Positions 8,752-17,864 of a stretch of 64,000 bases of DNA are shown in pieces. Both the position numbers and the translations under genes were made by a program. Location: assembly GCF_025860405.1 (NCBI RefSeq), contig NZ_CP063785.1:6697390-6761389 (forward strand), read 5' to 3'. How positions within the stretch are numbered: position 1 is the stretch's first letter; each line of letters starts with the position of its first letter. The notes beneath the pieces were generated by a model. The model was not told the DNA's origin. It was given only the letters and a program-made list of their open reading frames with translations, and ran no database searches. This stretch comes from Tolypothrix sp. PCC 7712. Lineage in GTDB: Bacteria > Cyanobacteriota > Cyanobacteriia > Cyanobacteriales > Nostocaceae.

Positions 8752-8799
8752 TCAAATGATAAATGACCAATGACAAATAACAAATGACAAATAACCAAT
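8752..8799. repeat. AAATGAC/AAATAAC heptamer array
   Basis: Several head-to-tail heptamers (AAATGAC, CAATGAC, AAATAAC) fill the 60-base gap between nrtR and nadE. Similar arrays occur at about 2490, 32050 and 60212. Confidence 0.8.
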
Positions 8800-10548
8800 A
8801 TGAAAATTGCGATCGCTCAACTAAATCCTAAAATTGGTGACTTACCTGGAAACGCTGGGCAAATTCTCCAGGCAGCACATAAAGCAGTAGCATCTGGGGC
8901 GCGGTTGTTATTAACACCAGAACTTTCTTTGTGTGGCTATCCCCCAAGGGATTTATTGCTAAATCCCAGTTTTATAGCGGCGATGGGTACAACTTTGCAA
9001 CAATTAGCTAGAGATTTACCGCCAAATTTAGCTGTTTTGGTAGGTACTGTAGAAGAAAATCTTAAAGCTAATACCACCGGTGGTAAATCTTTATTTAATA
9101 GCATCGCTTTGTTACAAGGTGGACAGGTAAAACAAGTTTTTCACAAGCGGCTTTTACCTACCTACGATGTGTTTGACGAAAACCGCTATTTTGAACCAGG
9201 ATTACAAGCCAATTATTTCACCTTGGACGATTTGCATATTGGTGTTACGGTTTGTGAAGACTTATGGAATGATGAGGAATTTTGGGGTAAACGCAGTTAT
9301 GCAGTTAACCCGATCGCGGATTTAGCAATTTTGGGCGTGGATTTAATTGTCAATTTGTCTGCTTCACCTTACAGCGTCGGTAAACAGCAGTTCCGCGAAG
9401 CTATGCTCAAGCATAGTGCAGTACGTTTTCAGCAGCCGTTGATCTATGCTAACCAAATTGGTGGCAATGACGACTTGATATTTGATGGGTGCAGTTTTGC
9501 CTTAAGTCGTCAAGGTGAAATTGTATCTCGCGCCCGTGGATTTGAAACTGACTTGCTGATAGTGGAATTTGATGAAAAACAGCGAGATTTTAAGTTAGGT
9601 AAAGTAGCGCCTGTTGATGATTCAGCAGATGCTGAAATTTGGCAAGCTTTGGTTTTAGGTGTGCGTGATTACGCCCATAAGTGTGGCTTTACTAAAGTAG
9701 TGCTGGGTTTAAGTGGCGGGATTGATTCTTCATTAGTAGCTGCGATCGCAGTGGCTGCACTTGGTAAGGAAAATGTCTTTGGTGTGTTAATGCCTTCTCC
9801 CTATAGTTCCGATCATTCCATCAGCGATGGTTTAGCATTAGGTGAGAATTTGGGTATAAAAACCACTACATTACCAATTGCCGAACCGATGAAAAGCTTT
9901 GACAACTCCTTAGCTGAGTTGTTTGCAGGTACTGAGTTTGGCATTGCCGAAGAGAATCTGCAATCTCGAATTCGGGGTAATTTATTAATGGCGATCGCCA
10001 ATAAATTTGGCTACCTCCTGTTATCGACTGGTAATAAGTCAGAAATGGCAGTTGGTTACTGTACCCTTTACGGAGATATGAATGGCGGGTTAGCAGTCAT
10101 TGCGGATGTTCCCAAAACCCGCGTTTATTCAATTTGTCATTGGTTAAATCGCAATGGCGAAATTATTCCCCAAAATGTTCTCACTAAAGCACCAAGTGCT
10201 GAACTCAAACCAGGACAAGTAGATCAAGATTCTCTTCCACCCTATGAAGTTCTAGATGACATCTTAGAACGCCTAATTCACCAACACCAATCAGCAGCCG
10301 AAATTGTCAGTGCTGGACATGATGCAGTCATTGTAGACCGAGTAATTCAAATGCTAGCCCGTGCAGAATTTAAACGGCGACAAGCACCCCCTGGCTTAAA
10401 AATCACCGATCGCGCTTTTGGTACTGGTTGGCGAATGCCAATTGCGAGTAGTTGGGCTGCTTTAAAAAATACTTCGTCAGGTCAAAGCATCCCTACCCCT
10501 ACTTTAGTAGGCAGAGATGGCAAAGATACTAATCTGCGGATGAAGTAA
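8800..10548 (+). CDS. nadE: Glutamine-dependent NAD+ synthetase
   Basis: A 582-residue two-domain enzyme that amidates deamido-NAD to NAD, the last step of the pathway. The N-terminal nitrilase-type glutaminase (about 1-265) shows the Glu-Lys-Cys triad in LLLTPELSLCGYPP, FHKRLLPTYDVF and GVTVCEDLWND. The C-terminal ATP-pyrophosphatase-type synthetase (about 285-560) has the P-loop GLSGGIDSSLVAA and STGNKSEMAVGY. The length matches the glutamine-dependent form rather than the short ammonia-dependent form. The ATG immediately follows the heptamer repeat. It completes pncB-nadD-nrtR-nadE and is probably co-transcribed. Confidence 0.96.
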   Translation: MKIAIAQLNPKIGDLPGNAGQILQAAHKAVASGARLLLTPELSLCGYPPRDLLLNPSFIAAMGTTLQQLARDLPPNLAVLVGTVEENLKANTTGGKSLFNSIALLQGGQVKQVFHKRLLPTYDVFDENRYFEPGLQANYFTLDDLHIGVTVCEDLWNDEEFWGKRSYAVNPIADLAILGVDLIVNLSASPYSVGKQQFREAMLKHSAVRFQQPLIYANQIGGNDDLIFDGCSFALSRQGEIVSRARGFETDLLIVEFDEKQRDFKLGKVAPVDDSADAEIWQALVLGVRDYAHKCGFTKVVLGLSGGIDSSLVAAIAVAALGKENVFGVLMPSPYSSDHSISDGLALGENLGIKTTTLPIAEPMKSFDNSLAELFAGTEFGIAEENLQSRIRGNLLMAIANKFGYLLLSTGNKSEMAVGYCTLYGDMNGGLAVIADVPKTRVYSICHWLNRNGEIIPQNVLTKAPSAELKPGQVDQDSLPPYEVLDDILERLIHQHQSAAEIVSAGHDAVIVDRVIQMLARAEFKRRQAPPGLKITDRAFGTGWRMPIASSWAALKNTSSGQSIPTPTLVGRDGKDTNLRMK

Positions 10549-10840
10549 CTCAATATTACAGGTCAATATCTCTGGTGCTGATTGGTTTCTAGCCTGTGGC
10601 TGGGAACCATTTAGTTTTTAATATAGGTTTGGCAAAATTCAGGCATTTAGCTTAATAGTGTGAAGAAAATGTGCGATCGCTTCAACTCCATCACACAGCT
10701 TAAGCAAGTCTTGATTGCTCAATGAGAAATTAGGGAACAGCAATATAGATCTTAGGCAGCTACAGAATTCAAGCTCCGATTGCAAATTGTCTCAAAGCTT
10801 TAAGCCTCGTACTCTATCCGAGACTCTACGCCTACTTAAT

Positions 10841-11272
10841 TCAGCTTTTCTGTACTAATTCTGGCAATGTCGCTTCTAACTTGAGGCAGTTAGCACCATC
10901 TACTTGCAACTGATACTCTACTTTATCCATTAATCGATTCATAATTAGCCAACCATAGCCGCCTTCTTGTTTGGCGACAGGATTCGGCGGAAAGTAGGTA
11001 GACATATCAAAGCCTTCACCATAATCCCAAACTTCTAAGGCTAAATCCCGTTCCTTAAGTTCCAAACGCAGTAACACTGGCAAATTGGGCTGTTCTTTAT
11101 GGGCATGACGTACTACATTCGAGTAGGCTTCAACCAAAGCTAGCCGCAAACGACTTGATTGCCGTGACCAATCAACCGATTCTCCTAGCTGGATTTTCAG
11201 GCATCCCAGCAACCAGTTTTCAACGATGTTTAAAAAATTTAAGTCACTAGGTACGTGTAACTCACTTTTCAT
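10841..11272 (-). CDS. RsbW-like anti-sigma / serine kinase ATPase
   Basis: A 143-residue single GHKL ATPase domain of the HATPase_c_2 (RsbW/SpoIIAB) type. The N-box VEAYSNVVRHAHK, the G1 box VWDYGEGFD and the G2 box GGYGWLIMNRLMDKV are intact. Such proteins bind and inactivate a sigma factor or phosphorylate a STAS antagonist. It starts three bases after the stop of the upstream REC-GAF-PP2C gene, so the two are almost certainly translated together: a kinase/phosphatase pair of a partner-switch module. No STAS antagonist or sigma factor is next to it, so the partner must be encoded elsewhere. Confidence 0.9.
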   Translation of the reverse strand: MKSELHVPSDLNFLNIVENWLLGCLKIQLGESVDWSRQSSRLRLALVEAYSNVVRHAHKEQPNLPVLLRLELKERDLALEVWDYGEGFDMSTYFPPNPVAKQEGGYGWLIMNRLMDKVEYQLQVDGANCLKLEATLPELVQKS

Positions 11273-11275
11273 TAG

Positions 11276-12949
11276 TTATAAAACCTCCAATGAGAGTATA
11301 GTTTGGTCATCTTCTTGAACTTGGTTGTTTGCCTGGATGCGAGTTAGTAGATGAGTAAGAGAAAGCGGTTTTGGTTCCTGTTGTAAAAGTTGCCAAAGAC
11401 CATCTTGATTTAGCATTGAACGGCTAAATCCTTGACTACCATTCCCAGTATTATCACTACTAAATACATTACTTGATACCATTGCTTCTGTAATTCCATC
11501 ACTGGCTAAGAGTAAGGTATCTTGACGATTTAACACTAAACGACCAGACTGTGCTTGCCACTTGGGTAAAATACCTAAGGGAACACTGCGTACCTTTAGG
11601 TAGTGTGGTTGTTCGGTAGCACTTGTAGGCGATGACCAGAGTAAGGGATAAATGTGACCAGCGTTAGCATAAACCAGTTCCCTAGTGCTAGGGGTATAAC
11701 AAGCTAAGACGAGAGTGATAAAGCAATTATTGCTAATCAAGTCATCCGACATAGCATGATTCAAATTCTGCATGACCACATTTGGCTCAGCTGGTGTTTC
11801 CTGAGATAATTCCCGACGTAAAACCGAAATGGCACTAGCCATAAACAAAGCCGCTGGAACTCCTTTACCAGAAACATCACCCACTGCTAACCACAAGTCA
11901 CCTTTGGGATGAACAAAAACTTCAAAAAAATCTCCTCCTACCTCCCGCGCCGCATAGCAGCAAGCTTGCACTTTCACACCCTTGATATCTGGTAAACTTT
12001 GCCTGAGCAGATTATTTTGAATTTGGCGAGCCACTTCTAATTCAGCGCGAATTTGCTGCTGTTTTTCTTGCAGGCGCTGGTATAATTTTGCCTGAGAGAG
12101 GGCTAAGGCTGCTTGTTCCGCCACACCTGCAATTAGTTGGATATCTTCATCTTGCCAAGAATGAACGCTACCTCTTTGGTAGAGAGCCAGAACAGCCAGT
12201 AAGTGTTGTTGGTAAGATAATGGCACAACTAATTGGTGGCAAGGATTACCATCATCTGTACCTTGAGTCAGTTGGTATTGATGAGTTGCAAGGACTTTTT
12301 CGATTAACTCACTGGGATCGAAAACACTGCTTGATGCATTGTATTGAGGATTTTGGTAGGAATACAGGTCTGATGTCAGAGAATCACCCTCTACAGGCCT
12401 TAGAAAGCAACAAGTAGCTTCAAACGTTTCTCCAATAGTGGCAACAATCTTGTGCAGCATACTGTCGTAGTCTAAAGACTCCCGAATTGCTGTTGTTACT
12501 GCATTAAACAAAGATTCTCGCCGCAAAGCACGCCTTAACTCTTGGGTACGCTTTTTTACCAAACGATAAGTATCAGTTGCTTGTTCTACTAATGCTTTCA
12601 ATCGTTGCGGGTTCCAGGGTTTGGTGATGTACTTGAATACCTGACCAGAGTTAATTGCATCTACTAAGTCTTCGACATCCGTAAAACCAGTCAACAGAAT
12701 CCTAATCGTATCGGGAAAGCGCTCCACTGTGCGACTGAGAAATTCCGTACCGTTCATTTCTGGCATTCTTTGGTCAGAAATAATCACGGCCATCTCGCCT
12801 TCTTTGTCTAATATTTCTAGGGCAGCACGAGCATGATTGGCTTGATATACTTCAAAATCTCGTCTAAAAGTGCGGTAGAGTAAGTCTAAGTTATCTGGCT
12901 CATCATCTACCACCATGAGCTTAAGTTTGCATATTTCTACTTCAGTCAT
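11276..12949 (-). CDS. Response regulator with GAF and PP2C (SpoIIE/RsbU) phosphatase domains
   Basis: 557 residues. The REC domain is at 10-130 with phosphoacceptor Asp59 in ISDQRMPEMNG, the switch Thr in ILLTGFTD and the Lys in YITKPWNP. A GAF-like domain (about 155-290) precedes a coiled segment and a SpoIIE-type PP2C domain (about 315-555) with AREVGGDFFEVF, VGDVSGKGVPAALFMA and LLASDGITEA, which hold the metal-binding Asp residues. The likely role is to dephosphorylate a STAS-type antagonist when the REC domain is phosphorylated. It is followed at once by the RsbW-like kinase and preceded by a NarL-type regulator on the same strand. Confidence 0.92.
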   Translation of the reverse strand: MTEVEICKLKLMVVDDEPDNLDLLYRTFRRDFEVYQANHARAALEILDKEGEMAVIISDQRMPEMNGTEFLSRTVERFPDTIRILLTGFTDVEDLVDAINSGQVFKYITKPWNPQRLKALVEQATDTYRLVKKRTQELRRALRRESLFNAVTTAIRESLDYDSMLHKIVATIGETFEATCCFLRPVEGDSLTSDLYSYQNPQYNASSSVFDPSELIEKVLATHQYQLTQGTDDGNPCHQLVVPLSYQQHLLAVLALYQRGSVHSWQDEDIQLIAGVAEQAALALSQAKLYQRLQEKQQQIRAELEVARQIQNNLLRQSLPDIKGVKVQACCYAAREVGGDFFEVFVHPKGDLWLAVGDVSGKGVPAALFMASAISVLRRELSQETPAEPNVVMQNLNHAMSDDLISNNCFITLVLACYTPSTRELVYANAGHIYPLLWSSPTSATEQPHYLKVRSVPLGILPKWQAQSGRLVLNRQDTLLLASDGITEAMVSSNVFSSDNTGNGSQGFSRSMLNQDGLWQLLQQEPKPLSLTHLLTRIQANNQVQEDDQTILSLEVL

Positions 12950-13135
12950 ATTTGACTTTAACTTTTTAGATACTGCAATAGCAAAATAGTGTAATTTTTA
13001 TCACACATAATAAATCATGACATAATCAAAAAATTACCTATAAAGAGAAGTTACCCACTTTGAACTTGAGAATTGGGTCAAAGTTGTAAATTTCTCTTTA
13101 AATTCCTGCACTGGGTGCTACAGCTAAAATCAACC

Positions 13136-13861
13136 CTATCCCACTAATCCAGAACGCAAGGCACGAACTGCGGCTTGGGTGCGATCGTCAGCACATAGCT
13201 TGTTCAAAATATTCCGAACGTGAGTTTTTACTGTACCGACTGTGATATAAAGTCTCTCAGCGATAACTGCATTACTACAACCTTCGACAATCAACTGTAA
13301 CACTTCCAATTCCCTTTCTGTCAGCGTATAAGCATCTATATTTTCTGGATTTTCCCCAGGATCAGAGGTAAGAAAAGTATTTTTGCTGTCTAATGACACT
13401 TTATCCTGTTTAGCAGGATTTTGTTGTGCTTGTTGCAATACAATTCGCGCGATCGCTGGATCAATCCAAGCGTTGCCATTGTATGTGACTCGCACTGCTT
13501 CCAGTAAATTATCGAATTTGATATCTTTCATACAGTAAGAATCAGCCCCAGCAGCAAAAGCTGCTAGCACAGCTTCCTTGTTATCTCTTAGTGTCAAAAT
13601 TAATACTTTTGTTCTTAAATCTTCTCCATTACTAGTAGATTTCAACTCCCGCGTTAACTCAATGCCATCTTTATCTGGTAACCCAATATCTACAATCGCA
13701 ATATCCGGTTGTAGCATTTTTAGCATTTTTAGACCTTCTGCAGCATTGGCAGCTTCTCCTACAATCTCAATTTCTTCTTTTTGCAGTAGTGCTGTCCGAA
13801 TACCCACACGGGTGAGGTCATGATCTTCAATGAGAGCAATACGAATTTTACTCATAGCCAA
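13136..13861 (-). CDS. NarL/FixJ-type response regulator
   Basis: 241 residues. A REC domain (about 5-125) has the acidic pocket IEDHD, phosphoacceptor Asp58 in AIVDIGLPDKDG and Lys in SYCMKDIKFDNL. A LuxR/GerE helix-turn-helix (about 178-240) reads LTERELEVLQLIVEGCSNAV then ITVGTVKTHVRNILNKL, the DNA-binding helix. The linker is longer than usual (about 130-175, Gln/Asp-rich). It acts as a DNA-binding output protein; the cognate kinase is not adjacent. It lies 186 bases upstream of the PP2C regulator, same strand, perhaps the same signalling unit. A second ATG two codons in (MSKIR) is an alternative start. Confidence 0.92.
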   Translation of the reverse strand: MAMSKIRIALIEDHDLTRVGIRTALLQKEEIEIVGEAANAAEGLKMLKMLQPDIAIVDIGLPDKDGIELTRELKSTSNGEDLRTKVLILTLRDNKEAVLAAFAAGADSYCMKDIKFDNLLEAVRVTYNGNAWIDPAIARIVLQQAQQNPAKQDKVSLDSKNTFLTSDPGENPENIDAYTLTERELEVLQLIVEGCSNAVIAERLYITVGTVKTHVRNILNKLCADDRTQAAVRALRSGLVG

Positions 13862-14538
13862 GTTCCGCCCGTTACACTACCTTAACTGTAAAATCGAGTT
13901 TACTCAAAAGTTCAAAATTTGTGAGAGATGCAATTGCAAGACATTTCCTTACAAATGCTAGAAGTGCGTTGTGACTCAGGCTAACACTTAAGGGTGTTGC
14001 TCTTACCACAGGCATTCATTCTCTCTGGGAACAATACACTTCAATCATAGAATCAACAGGGGTTTACCCCAACCGAAAACCAAACATTAGCAAAAAAGGA
14101 TTTTCATGCTTAGAAGGCTTACACATAAATACAAGAACTCGGAAGAAATACATAAATGTCTCTAGCGGAAATGCTAATTTTCCGCTATTGTTTGCGTAAA
14201 TCATAGCTTTTTTGTCTCCAAAGTTAGGTGTAATAGTCTATCTGCTAAAGCTAACCTAGTGCTTATACCGAGTAAAAAATACTAACCCTAAGCTCTTGCC
14301 AAAGTCCCTTTTTCATTCGAGGGTGTAGGTAATTTATGACTGCTACATCTTTTATATAAGAAATTTTTATGAAGTAAAATATTGAAAATACTGTGATCAT
14401 CTTATTTTTTAAACCAACTGTAAAAGATAATTTACTGAGTTTTATCGATGTTAAAAACCTATTCGTTGTTGCTAAAATTACAACAAGCAATATATTAAAA
14501 AATTTGATAGACTAACGTTCTATAAATTGTGGTGAGAG
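13862..14538. other. Intergenic region without a supported gene
   Basis: No convincing coding sequence. An inverted repeat TAGCGGAAA...TTTCCGCTA (about 14163-14187) followed by TTG-rich DNA may be a weak terminator or a processing site. The rest is AT-rich and presumably holds promoters for the divergent regulator and the glycosyltransferase. Confidence 0.5.
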
Positions 14539-14556
14539 GTGAAGGAAGAATCTGTT

Positions 14557-15312
14557 ATGTCTAAACAGACTAAAGCGTTTTCAGTGTTGGGAATACCAGT
14601 TCACGTGATGGCGAACTACCCCGCTTGGTTGCTTGAATGCTTAAAACAAGGCAAAGGCACTCATGTAGTCACTCTCAATGCAGAAATGACTATGCAAGCA
14701 GAGCGCAATGGTTCCTTAGCGAAAGTAATTCAAGATGCTGATTTAGTCATTCCTGATGGAGCAGGAGTTGTTTTGTATTTGCGCTGGCTTTTATGGCAAA
14801 AAGTGCAACGTTGTCCAGGTATTGAACTAGCAGAAACACTATTGCGAGATTTGGGACAAAAACAGCCAGATGCAAAAGTATTTTTCTATGGAGGAGCACC
14901 TGGTGTCGCTGCAAAAGCAGCGGAATTTTGTCAGCAAAGAATCCCAGGATTGACAATAACAGGTACTCACTCTGGCTATCATTCTAAACAAGAAGAAGAA
15001 CAGTTGCGGCAAACTCTCAGCCAGTTGCAGCCACAAGTTATATTTGTAGGTTTAGGTGTACCACGTCAAGAATTATGGATTGCGGAAAATCGTCATTTGT
15101 GTCCCCACGCAATTTGGATTGGTGTTGGTGGCAGTTTTGATATTTGGTCTGGTGTGAAAAACCGTGCTCCTGCTTGGTTAGGAAATAACAATTTAGAATG
15201 GCTGTATCGGCTTTATCAAGAGCCTTGGCGCTGGCGACGGATGTTAGCTTTGCCAGAGTTTGCCTTCAAAGCTTTTGTTTATCACTTCACTGCAAGAGGT
15301 GCAATTAGTTAG
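14557..15312 (+). CDS. WecG/TagA/CpsF family glycosyltransferase
   Basis: A roughly 251-residue GT26 enzyme that adds an N-acetylmannosamine(uronic)-type or related sugar to a lipid-linked precursor in polysaccharide synthesis. HVVTLNAEMTMQAE and LVIPDGAGVVLYL are the donor/acceptor region with the catalytic Asp, followed by FFYGGAPGVAAKAA, VIFVGLGVPRQELW and GVGGSFDIWSGVKNRAP, all hallmarks. The frame is open to a GTG at 14539, but ATG 14557 is preferred because AAGGAAGAA lies just before it. It stands alone upstream of an FtsE-like gene on the same strand, with no other polysaccharide genes nearby. Confidence 0.92.
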   Translation: MSKQTKAFSVLGIPVHVMANYPAWLLECLKQGKGTHVVTLNAEMTMQAERNGSLAKVIQDADLVIPDGAGVVLYLRWLLWQKVQRCPGIELAETLLRDLGQKQPDAKVFFYGGAPGVAAKAAEFCQQRIPGLTITGTHSGYHSKQEEEQLRQTLSQLQPQVIFVGLGVPRQELWIAENRHLCPHAIWIGVGGSFDIWSGVKNRAPAWLGNNNLEWLYRLYQEPWRWRRMLALPEFAFKAFVYHFTARGAIS

Positions 15313-15476
15313 GGATACAAGTTTTGAGTCCTCAGCCTTGAGTGGTAAGAATTACTTATTGAGAAATTTGAGATTTTTGGTTTGAGATTTGTGATTCCCG
15401 GGTTTAGCTTGGGAATCATTAATTTTGTAAGGAATTTCAAATATTTAAATCTCAGTCTGTACCTAACAATTCAGCA

Positions 15477-16220
15477 ATGCCAGTATTAACCACTCAAGCA
15501 ACACAGAAGCAATTTGTTCATCAGGACATTGAAACTCAAAAGCAAAGTAGCAACGCTCCAGTTATATTAAGATTGTCTTCTGTGACCAAAACCTATGCCA
15601 ACGGCTGTCATGCTTTGTTGGACGTAAACTTAGAGGTAAAAGAAAAAGAATTTTTATTTATCACAGGCCCCAGTGGTTCTGGTAAATCAACTCTCTTGAA
15701 GTTACTGTATGGTGAAGAGTTAGCAACAAAAGGAGAAGTAATTGTCGATCAATTCAATATGGCATCTTTAAGGGGCGATCGCTTGTCATTATTGCGGCGG
15801 CGCATTGGCATTGTTTTTCAGGACTATAAGCTGATTCGCCAACGGACAGTAGCTGAAAATATCACCTTTATCTTGCAAGCTCAAGGTTATACCCGCAAAG
15901 AAATTCAACGTCGTTTAGAACCAACATTAAAACTAGTGGGTTTGCTTTCTAAAGCTGATTGCTTTCCCGATCAACTCTCTGGCGGAGAACAACAACGAGT
16001 GAGTATTGCACGTGCGATTGTGGCAACACCTCCACTACTTTTGGCAGATGAACCTACAGGAAACCTCGATCCAGATAACTCTTGGCAAGTTATGCAGATT
16101 CTCCAAAAATTAAATTCTTTTGGCGCAACTGTAATTGTCACGACTCATGATGAACAACTAGTACGTCAATGTAACCATCCAGTGGTACAAGTTCGTAGTG
16201 GACGATTATATCGCAAATAA
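15477..16220 (+). CDS. ftsE: FtsE-like ABC transporter ATP-binding protein
   Basis: A 247-residue ABC ATPase. Walker A GPSGSGKST, Q-loop VFQDYKL, signature LSGGEQQRVSIARA, Walker B LLADEPTGNLD and switch TTHDE are all present. The VFQDYKL and ADEPTGNLD forms, with no fused membrane domain, point to FtsE, which with FtsX couples the divisome to cell-wall hydrolases. An extra N-terminal stretch of about 25 polar residues (Gln/Thr-rich) precedes the ABC domain. No ftsX-like gene follows; on the opposite strand downstream are sensor kinases. Confidence is high for the ABC family and moderate for FtsE itself. Confidence 0.85.
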   Translation: MPVLTTQATQKQFVHQDIETQKQSSNAPVILRLSSVTKTYANGCHALLDVNLEVKEKEFLFITGPSGSGKSTLLKLLYGEELATKGEVIVDQFNMASLRGDRLSLLRRRIGIVFQDYKLIRQRTVAENITFILQAQGYTRKEIQRRLEPTLKLVGLLSKADCFPDQLSGGEQQRVSIARAIVATPPLLLADEPTGNLDPDNSWQVMQILQKLNSFGATVIVTTHDEQLVRQCNHPVVQVRSGRLYRK

Positions 16221-16320
16221 ATAGCAGTTCTTAATCATATGAATTCAGAGTAGTTGATGTTATTAATATTTACCTAAATTAATTTTAGCCTTTATAGAAT
16301 TGAGAAATCATCAGAGATTT

Positions 16321-17805
16321 TCACAATTCATTGAGAATTGCTATATCTTGACGATAATGAGGAAATGATTGATTCTGCATAGAGTTTGTCGGTACATCTT
16401 GAGACTGCCACCAGTTTGTATTGGACAACTTAATCAATTGAATTGGAATTTCAATGATAAACTCTGCACCTTTGCCTGGACTGGAAATACATGACAATGA
16501 ACCACCATGTTTTTCCGTAACAATTTGATGGCTAATTGACATCCCTAATCCTGTTCCTTTACCTGCTGGTTTAGTCGTGAAGAAAGGGTCAAATACCCGC
16601 TTTTGGACTTCTTTCGGTATACCTGGGCCATTATCAGCAATCCGAATAGCAATACGATTAGCACCGACAATTTCTGTCTGAATCCGAATCATCGGTGATA
16701 AGGTACAATAACTATGCCCATCTCCCATTAACTCTTCTAAAGCATCAATGGCATTGCTGAGGACGTTCATAAAGACTTGGTTTATTTGTCCAGCAAAGCA
16801 TTCTACTGGTGGTAAGTTTCCATAGTCCTTAACCACCTGAATTGGTGGATATTCTGTACTGGCTTTCAACCGATGGTCAATCATCATTAGCGTACTGTCT
16901 AATCCATCATGAATATCGACTTGTTTAACTTCCGCCTCGTCGTGGCGGGAGAAGTTGCGGAAAGATTGGACAATTTCTTGAATTCGTTGCGTTCCAACTG
17001 CCATTGAAGAGATAATCTTGGGTAAATCTGCCCTCATAAAATCTAGGTCAATTTCCTTTGATTTTTTAGTAATCTCTGGAGTGGATTCAGGAAACTGAGT
17101 TTGATAAAGTTTGAGGAGTTCTAACAAGTCATTAATGTAGGAACTGGCGTGATCGAGATTGCCATGAATAAAGTTTATGGGATTGTTAATTTCGTGCGCT
17201 ACACCTGCTACCAATTGGCCTAGTGTGGCTAACTTTTCTGTTTGAATCAATTGAACTTGAGCATTTTTCAGGTCTTGTAATGCTTGCGATAGTTCCTTAG
17301 TTCTTTCTGTAACCCTTTGCTCTAACTCTTGAGTTAACTTTTGCAATGCAGTTTCAGCGTTAGCACGTTCTGTAATTTCTTGTTTAAGACGCACATTTTG
17401 TTTTTCCATTGCCGCACTAATATTTTGCAGCTTCAAGTGAACTTGAATACGAGCTAGTGCTTCTGCTTGTTGAAATGGCTTAGTAATATAGTCTACGGCA
17501 CCTAAAGAAAGTCCTTTGACTTTATCCACTGTGTCACTCAGAGCAGTCATAAAAATGATGGGGATATTTTTGGTTTTCGGATTTGCTTTTAGTCGACAAC
17601 AAGTTTCAAATCCATCAATACCTGGCATCATTACATCTAATAAAATCAACTCTGGTGGATCGTATTCGATTTGCTTAATAGCACTTTCACCAGTCGTTGC
17701 AACTGCAACATCAAATCCTGCATCAGTTAAAGCTTCTGAAAGTACTTCTAAATTTGTAGGAGTATCATCAACTATCAAGATTAAATTGGTATCTGAGTTC
17801 TGCAT
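16321..17805 (-). CDS. Hybrid sensor kinase: N-terminal REC, coiled coil, HisKA-HATPase
   Basis: 494 residues without membrane segments. The REC domain is at 8-125 (phosphoacceptor Asp57 in ILLDVMMPGIDGF, Lys in DYITKPFQQ). A coiled coil (about 130-185) leads to HisKA with the H-box GVAHEINNPINFIHGN and a catalytic domain with N-box QVFMNVLSNAIDAL, G1 IADNGPGIP, F-box FDPFFTTKP and G2 GKGTGLGMSIS. The HEINNPINF form is typical of a large cyanobacterial class. It lies 59 bases downstream of the CACHE kinase gene on the same strand, so the two probably form an operon in which one is phosphorylated by the other. Confidence 0.93.
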   Translation of the reverse strand: MQNSDTNLILIVDDTPTNLEVLSEALTDAGFDVAVATTGESAIKQIEYDPPELILLDVMMPGIDGFETCCRLKANPKTKNIPIIFMTALSDTVDKVKGLSLGAVDYITKPFQQAEALARIQVHLKLQNISAAMEKQNVRLKQEITERANAETALQKLTQELEQRVTERTKELSQALQDLKNAQVQLIQTEKLATLGQLVAGVAHEINNPINFIHGNLDHASSYINDLLELLKLYQTQFPESTPEITKKSKEIDLDFMRADLPKIISSMAVGTQRIQEIVQSFRNFSRHDEAEVKQVDIHDGLDSTLMMIDHRLKASTEYPPIQVVKDYGNLPPVECFAGQINQVFMNVLSNAIDALEELMGDGHSYCTLSPMIRIQTEIVGANRIAIRIADNGPGIPKEVQKRVFDPFFTTKPAGKGTGLGMSISHQIVTEKHGGSLSCISSPGKGAEFIIEIPIQLIKLSNTNWWQSQDVPTNSMQNQSFPHYRQDIAILNEL

Positions 17806-17864
17806 TATACTGATTTTAAATTATTGATTTAAATAGCTTTATTTTAACTATTAAAGCATTTTTA

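Noticed and set aside
14263..14490. Minus-strand frame of 75 codons in the gap before the glycosyltransferase
   Set aside because: Low-complexity A/T-rich content, no ribosome binding site, no recognisable motif.
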